Positions 24,554-28,866 of a DNA stretch of 28,866 nucleotides are shown here, in pieces. Within the stretch, counting starts at the first letter, position 1; every line of letters begins with the position of its first letter. The DNA lies in contig JAZPZD010000003.1 in the NCBI GenBank assembly GCA_045544515.1, positions 1 through 28,866 on the forward strand. The letters run 5' to 3'. The DNA comes from RGIG8748 sp045544515. Its GTDB lineage: Bacteria; Bacillota; Clostridia; UMGS1810. The notes under the pieces were generated by a model that was not told where the DNA came from, made no database searches, and saw nothing but the letters and a program-made list of their open reading frames with translations. A program made the translations under genes and the position numbers.

Positions 24554-24582
24554 ATTTTAGCATATAAATTGCATTTTGTCAA
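24554..24582 (-). promoter_or_regulatory. Consensus promoter of the type III toxin-antitoxin operon
   Basis: On the minus strand: perfect -35 TTGACA (24577-24582), a 17-nt spacer and TGC-TAAAAT extended -10 (24554-24559). Start is predicted at 24546-24547. It is among the best promoters in the window, as needed for constant antitoxin supply. Confidence 0.88.
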
Positions 24583-24660
24583 TATAGCAAACGCCAAATA
24601 GCCGAAAGCGGAAGATGCTATATTTTATGCACATCTTTTTTTTATATACACCGACGGGTT
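24583..24660 (-). other. Spacer between clpC and the antitoxin promoter
   Basis: These 78 bases follow the clpC stop. An imperfect AAGATG...CATCTT hairpin (about 24611-24637) is present but lacks a T-tract after it, so no convincing clpC terminator is seen. Read-through from clpC into the toxin-antitoxin locus is possible. Confidence 0.5.
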
Positions 24661-27075
24661 TTAAACACATACTCTGCCGTCTTTGTAATCTACAACCAGA
24701 TTTTTTTCTACCTCTTCGTTTAAGAGTGTATCTGCCAAAAAGTCCTCAACCTCGGACTGAATTGCACGCCTTAATGGTCTTGCACCGTAGATTTCGTCGT
24801 AGCCCGCCTCGGTGAGATGGTCGATAAGTGCTTCTGTAAACTCTACCTCGTAGCCAAGGTTTGCCATTCTGTCCTTCAAAGACGACAGCATAATTGATGT
24901 TATCTTTTTGATATCTTCCTGTGTCAGCTTTCTGAACACTATTATCTCGTCTATACGGTTGATAAGCTCGGGGCGGAATACCTCCTTGAGCTCGCCGAGA
25001 ACTCTGGATTTTACCTGCTCGTAGTCGCTGTTTTGGTCGTCCTCCTTGGTGCCAAAGCCCAGCGACATCTTTGCCTTGTCGGTAATAAGCCTTGCTCCCA
25101 CATTTGATGTCATTATGATAACGGTGTTTTTAAAGTCTACTCTTCTGCCCTGGGAGTCGGTAAGGATGCCGTCTTCCAGAATTTGCAAAAGGATATTGAA
25201 CACATCAGGGTGTGCCTTTTCTATTTCGTCAAAGAGCACCACAGAGTACGGCTTTCTGCGTACCTTTTCGGTAAGCTGTCCTCCCTCCTCGTAGCCTACA
25301 AATCCCGGAGGCGAGCCTACAAGACGCGAAACATTGTGTTTGTCCATATATTCGCTCATATCTATGCGGATTACGGCATTTTCGTCGCCAAACACCGCCT
25401 CGGCAAGAGCCTTGCACAGCTCGGTCTTACCTACGCCTGTGGGTCCCAGGAATATAAACGAGCCTGTGGGTCTTTTGGGGTCTTTTAAGCCTACTCTGCC
25501 TCTGCGGATTGCCTTGGAAACTGCGGTAACCGCCTCGTTTTGACCGACAACTCTGTTATGAAGAATGCTCTCCATATTCTTTAGTCTTTCCTGTTCTTCG
25601 CCTGCCAGCTTTTTGACAGGGATTTGTGTCCAGTCGGTTATTACATCGCAGATTTCGTCTTCGGTTACGCAGAGCTCCTCTTTGGAGTTGCCCTTTGCCC
25701 ACTCGGATTTTTTGTCTTCTAATTCTTTGCGGATTTTTTCTTCCTCATCGCGAAGAGATGCCGCCTTTTCAAACTCCTGGTTTTCTATTGCACTTCGCTT
25801 TTCGGCACAAACCGACGCCAGTCTTTCTTCTGTTTCCTTGATATCGGGCGGTGCGGTAAAGGCTTTCATACGGATTTTTGACGCCGCCTCGTCGATGAGG
25901 TCTATCGCCTTATCTGGCAAAAAGCGGTCTGTTATATATCTTGCCGACAGCTTTGCGGCACTCTCCAGAGCCAAATCTGTAATGGTCACTCTGTGATGGG
26001 CTTCGTACTTTTCCCTTATACCCTTTAGGATTTCTATCGTTTCGTCAACAGACGGCTCGCCCACCGTAATAGGCTGAAATCTACGCTCCAAAGCCGCGTC
26101 CTTTTCTATATTTTTGCGATATTCATCGAGCGTTGTAGCACCGATTAACTGAAGCTCGCCTCTTGCCAGAAGCGGTTTCAATATATTTGCCGCATCCATT
26201 GCACCCTCGGCGGCACCTGCACCCACAAGGGTGTGTACCTCATCTATAAAGAGGATGATGTTCTGGTCCTTTTTTACTTCGTCAAGGGCGGCTTTTATCC
26301 TTTCTTCAAATTCGCCTCGGTATTTGGTACCTGCAATCATTGCGGACAGGTCAAGAGAAAAGAGCCTCTTGCCCTTTAGGGTTTCGGGGATGTTGCCCTC
26401 TATGATTTTGGACGCAAGCCCCTCTGCAACTGCTGTCTTTCCCACGCCCGGTTCACCTATAAGGCAAGGATTGTTCTTGGTACGGCGCGAGAGTATCTGC
26501 ACCACTCTTTCTATCTCCTTGTCCCTGCCTATTATGGGGTCGAACTTGCCCTCTTTGGCAAGAAGTGTCAAATCTGTGCCAAACTGCTCCAAATTTTTGA
26601 GCTTGCCTCTTTTGGCACTTTGGTTTCTTTCGGTGTTATTTGATGTATCGGCACCCGACATATCCGCCGCCAATGCGGAAAAATCAAGCCCCAAATCCTT
26701 TAGAATTCTTACGGCTACGCTTGAACCCTCACGCAGTATTGCAAGGAACATATGCACAGGCTCAATGAGGAGAGAGCCTTGCTTTTTGGCTTCGTTAAAG
26801 CTTATCTCGAGTATGATTTTGCTCCTTGGGGTAAGCGGAAGTGATGTTGAGGGATTTACCTTTAAAGACGGGAGTGTGTACTCGGCTATCTTTTCTCTGA
26901 ATGCCTCGTATTCTATGCCTTGAGAAGAAAGAATGTCATACACATCGGTAGAGGCATCTTTGAGTATTGCGGCAATTATATGCTCCGAGCCAACATAGTT
27001 GTAGTGCATATCGGTTGCTATCTCGTGCGAAAGTCGTAATATCTTTTGTGATTTTTCTGAAAATCTGGAATCCAT
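24661..27075 (-). CDS. clpC: ATP-dependent Clp protease ATPase subunit ClpC
   Basis: This Hsp100 unfoldase feeds substrates, including arginine-phosphorylated proteins, to ClpP. Two N-terminal Clp repeats (about 1-145) are followed by AAA-1 with Walker A GEPGVGKT (207-214) and Walker B ILFIDE (274-279). A middle region (about 400-460) contains a UVR-like ENQEFEKAASLRDEEE. AAA-2 has GPTGVGKT (544-551), VGSPPGFVGYEEGG and VVLFDEIEKAH. The C-terminal D2-small domain includes GARPLRRAI. The length of 804 aa is usual for ClpC. AAAGGAG precedes the ATG. It is the last gene of the mcsA-mcsB-clpC operon, 31 nt after mcsB. The order and UVR motif favour ClpC over ClpB or ClpE. Confidence 0.96.
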   Translation of the reverse strand: MDSRFSEKSQKILRLSHEIATDMHYNYVGSEHIIAAILKDASTDVYDILSSQGIEYEAFREKIAEYTLPSLKVNPSTSLPLTPRSKIILEISFNEAKKQGSLLIEPVHMFLAILREGSSVAVRILKDLGLDFSALAADMSGADTSNNTERNQSAKRGKLKNLEQFGTDLTLLAKEGKFDPIIGRDKEIERVVQILSRRTKNNPCLIGEPGVGKTAVAEGLASKIIEGNIPETLKGKRLFSLDLSAMIAGTKYRGEFEERIKAALDEVKKDQNIILFIDEVHTLVGAGAAEGAMDAANILKPLLARGELQLIGATTLDEYRKNIEKDAALERRFQPITVGEPSVDETIEILKGIREKYEAHHRVTITDLALESAAKLSARYITDRFLPDKAIDLIDEAASKIRMKAFTAPPDIKETEERLASVCAEKRSAIENQEFEKAASLRDEEEKIRKELEDKKSEWAKGNSKEELCVTEDEICDVITDWTQIPVKKLAGEEQERLKNMESILHNRVVGQNEAVTAVSKAIRRGRVGLKDPKRPTGSFIFLGPTGVGKTELCKALAEAVFGDENAVIRIDMSEYMDKHNVSRLVGSPPGFVGYEEGGQLTEKVRRKPYSVVLFDEIEKAHPDVFNILLQILEDGILTDSQGRRVDFKNTVIIMTSNVGARLITDKAKMSLGFGTKEDDQNSDYEQVKSRVLGELKEVFRPELINRIDEIIVFRKLTQEDIKKITSIMLSSLKDRMANLGYEVEFTEALIDHLTEAGYDEIYGARPLRRAIQSEVEDFLADTLLNEEVEKNLVVDYKDGRVCV

Positions 27076-27106
27076 AATACATTCTCCTTTCTATTGTCAC
27101 TTTTAT

Positions 27107-28114
27107 TTACAAATTTAGCTTTTCTCTTATCATTTTTGCCCTTTTGGCATCTCGGTCCCTTGCACTTTCCATATCTTCGGTAAGGTGTGCAGGTGCGGTT
27201 TCTATCATAAGCGAATTGAGTATCTCGGGTTTTAGATCGTCTATAAGTCCCACAGACAAGCCAAGACGCACATTGGAAAAGAGTGTGTGCATCTCCTTTG
27301 ACGACATAAGATACGCACTTTTAAGTATACCGAGCGACCTTTTCACCTTGTCCTCGAGGCTTATACCCTCTTGCTTTACAAGTGCCAGCCGTAATTCTCT
27401 CTCTTTGGATATTAACTGCTGTGCCACATCGCTTAAGCGGTCGGTTATTTCCTTTTCGTCTACGCCCAGTGTCATCTGGTTTGATATCTGGAACAAATAG
27501 CCCAAAGCCTTGCTCCCCTCGCCGTACATTCCTCTTACGGTTACGCCGAGCTTGCCCATTGCCGAAAACAGCTTGTCGGCAATACCAGCCTTGCATATTG
27601 CAGGAAGATGCATCATAAGAGACACCCTCATACCTGTGCCCGCATTGGTAAGACAGCTTGTGAGGTAGCCGTATTTCTGATGAACGGCATAGTTTAAGCT
27701 CTGTGCCATACATTTGTCCAGTTGCGACACCATATCCACTGCCCTCTGACACTCAAATCCTGCAAAGATTGCCTGCATACGAATGTGATCCTCTTCGTTT
27801 ACCATAATGCTTACGCTCCTGTCGGCACTTACAAAAACTGCCGAGGGGGTTTTTTCTCTTGCAAGTTTTGGGCTTATATAGTGCTCTTCTACGAGCCTTT
27901 CTCTCTCGATTGGCGAAAGAGAAAGAATGTCTTTTCTTGAAAATTCGAGGTTGGTGCTCTTAAGAGAAGCATCCACACTGTCTATCACCTTTCGGGCATC
28001 GTCATCGCCAATAGCGTGCGGAAATGCAAAATCCGACAGGTTTCTTGCCAGACGCACCCTCGTGGTAAGCACAATGTCACTCTGAAATCCCGTATCCTTG
28101 TACCAGTCAGCCAT
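27107..28114 (-). CDS. mcsB: Protein arginine kinase McsB
   Basis: A phosphagen-kinase-like enzyme that phosphorylates arginines on proteins, marking them for ClpCP. LTTRVRLARNLSDFAFP at the N-terminus, VNEEDHIRMQ, GYLTSCLTNAGTGMRVS (active-site Cys154), RGMYGEGSKALGY and ISNQMTLG are family motifs. The allosteric phosphoarginine-binding motif RDxxRA is present as RDAKRA (321-326). The length of 335 aa is slightly short of the Bacillus protein. One oddity is TSCLTN where relatives have TSCPTN. The ATG overlaps the mcsA end by 8 nt. Confidence 0.96.
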   Translation of the reverse strand: MADWYKDTGFQSDIVLTTRVRLARNLSDFAFPHAIGDDDARKVIDSVDASLKSTNLEFSRKDILSLSPIERERLVEEHYISPKLAREKTPSAVFVSADRSVSIMVNEEDHIRMQAIFAGFECQRAVDMVSQLDKCMAQSLNYAVHQKYGYLTSCLTNAGTGMRVSLMMHLPAICKAGIADKLFSAMGKLGVTVRGMYGEGSKALGYLFQISNQMTLGVDEKEITDRLSDVAQQLISKERELRLALVKQEGISLEDKVKRSLGILKSAYLMSSKEMHTLFSNVRLGLSVGLIDDLKPEILNSLMIETAPAHLTEDMESARDRDAKRAKMIREKLNL

Positions 28115-28604
28115 TTTGCCTTTCCTCCATTTCCTTTATTCTATCGCGAAGAGATGCCGCATCCTCGTATCTTTCGTCGAGGATAGCTTTTTTGAGTTCG
28201 TCTTTTAATGATGCGATTTCGTTTTGCTTGGATATTTTTTCGCCTGTTTCTCCAAAAAGCGTGCCCTTGTGCGTGGTTGATGGCTGGATTTTTTTAAGAC
28301 TTTCTTCTATTACAGAGCCAAAAACCTCATAGCAGTTTGCACAGCCCAGAAGTCCCGTTCTTTTAAAAGTGTCGTATGTCATATTGCACTTGGGACAGCT
28401 CTTGGGCACAGTAACATGCGAATACACCGACGGGGATATAAAGTCGTTTAAGATACTTCCTATATCAAACACAGAATGTGTGTGCCCTGTGTAGCCCAGC
28501 TCCGATGCACAGTCACTGCAAAGGTGAAGTTCTGTCTTTTGACCGTTTTTGATTTGTTTATAATGAAGCACAGCCTCTTTTGATTTACAATTTGAACATA
28601 ACAT
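28107..28604 (-). CDS. mcsA: McsA, zinc-finger activator of McsB
   Basis: It has four CxxC pairs (C3-C6, C29-C32, C70-C73, C88-C91), expected to form two zinc-binding sites, and a C-terminal UVR domain (about 128-163, with LKKAILDERYEDAASLRDRI). In Bacillus McsA activates the kinase McsB and is part of stress control with CtsR. The length of 165 aa is normal. A strong AAGGAGGT site (28611-28618) precedes the ATG. It is the first gene of the cluster here; ctsR, which usually precedes it, is not in the adjacent sequence. Confidence 0.95.
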   Translation of the reverse strand: MLCSNCKSKEAVLHYKQIKNGQKTELHLCSDCASELGYTGHTHSVFDIGSILNDFISPSVYSHVTVPKSCPKCNMTYDTFKRTGLLGCANCYEVFGSVIEESLKKIQPSTTHKGTLFGETGEKISKQNEIASLKDELKKAILDERYEDAASLRDRIKEMEERQNG

Positions 28605-28610
28605 AATAAA

Positions 28611-28651
28611 ACCTCCTTAAGCACACGGGAGCTGAACACCGTATGCCTTAA
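28611..28651 (-). promoter_or_regulatory. mcsA ribosome binding site with adjoining hairpin
   Basis: AAGGAGGT (28611-28618 on the minus strand) is a near-perfect Shine-Dalgarno sequence. Directly upstream, TTAAGGCATACGG (28639-28651) pairs imperfectly with CCGTGTGCTTAA (28617-28628) around a TGTTCAGCTC loop; the base of the stem touches the Shine-Dalgarno. It might modulate mcsA translation or simply be the edge of the neighbouring repeat. Confidence 0.5.
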
Positions 28652-28866
28652 ATTTTTAAAATTTGCACACTTTTTATTTGTCGTCCTCGCAAGGCGTCAG
28701 CCTTCCTTCGTCCTCCGCACAAAAATTGTACTAAATTTTATGCATTTAAGGTCGAAGAGTTTTAAAATAGACAAATTTGTATGAAACAAGTAAAATCTCG
28801 CAGGGAATACATAGGTATTTTCAAGAGATTTTATGAAGTATCAGACGAATTTGACATTTTAAAACC
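28652..28866. repeat. Palindromic intergenic element, cut by the right edge
   Basis: No gene is visible. The left part has a direct word TCGTCCTC twice (about 28680-28687 and 28708-28715) around an AAGGC/GCCTT stem. The right part forms nested inverted repeats: GTTTTAAAAT-AGA-CAAATTTGT (28759-28780) against ACGAATTTG-AC-ATTTTAAAAC (28844-28865), with TAAAATCTC/GAGATTTTA and AATAC/GTATT inside. The arm would continue beyond the window, so the element is probably larger. It resembles a dispersed repeat or MITE-like unit; mobility is inference. Confidence 0.6.

Noticed and set aside
28605..28760. CtsR operator or CIRCE element upstream of mcsA
   Set aside because: I looked for GGTCAAA direct repeats and TTAGCACTC-type inverted repeats on both strands and found none.
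28781..28866. Possible small plus-strand gene starting at ATG 28781 and open to the edge
   Set aside because: It lies entirely within a nested inverted repeat and lacks a ribosome binding site; the open frame is short and probably fortuitous.

Overview
This window looks like chromosome from an anaerobic Clostridia-type Bacillota. I infer this from the Firmicutes-style rRNA promoter and leader, the GlgC/GlgD glycogen pair, short HisG with HisZ, the McsA-McsB-ClpC stress cluster, AGGAGG-type ribosome binding sites and a CptIN-type toxin-antitoxin locus. I cannot name the species. Gene products are mostly identified with confidence from family motifs.

Layout. (1) Positions 1-275 hold the 5' end of a 16S rRNA gene on the minus strand, with its leader and a consensus promoter. 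(2) Positions 463-10735 on the plus strand hold a complete glycogen module: glgB-glgC-glgD-glgA, a terminator, then a second promoter driving glgP and an intracellular GH13 amylase, closed by a bidirectional terminator. GlgC/GlgD make ADP-glucose, GlgA polymerises it, GlgB branches it, and GlgP and the amylase degrade it. (3) Positions 10742-20490 on the minus strand hold a full histidine operon, hisZ-G-D-C-B-H-A-F-IE followed by a PHP-type histidinol phosphatase. It is tightly packed with start/stop overlaps and is followed by a secreted cyclophilin with a stalk-type N-terminal domain. (4) Positions 20551-22638 on the minus strand encode a PhoP/PhoR-like two-component pair, divergent from a plus-strand aldose 1-epimerase homologue (22749-23609).

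(5) Positions 23617-24582 are the most interesting part. A composite palindromic repeat runs into the 3' end of an AT-rich ToxN/CptN-type endoribonuclease gene. Upstream of the toxin, on the minus strand, are a consensus promoter, two tandem pseudoknot-capable repeats (49 and 45 nt) and a hairpin terminator with a weak T-tract. This is the full architecture of a type III (RNA antitoxin) toxin-antitoxin locus of the CptIN kind. (6) Positions 24661-28604 on the minus strand hold mcsA-mcsB-clpC, encoding arginine-phosphorylation-dependent protein quality control. The usual ctsR gene is not adjacent; a different palindromic repeat occupies the upstream side and runs off the window edge.

All assignments come from reading motifs and signals by eye; no database search or folding calculation was run.
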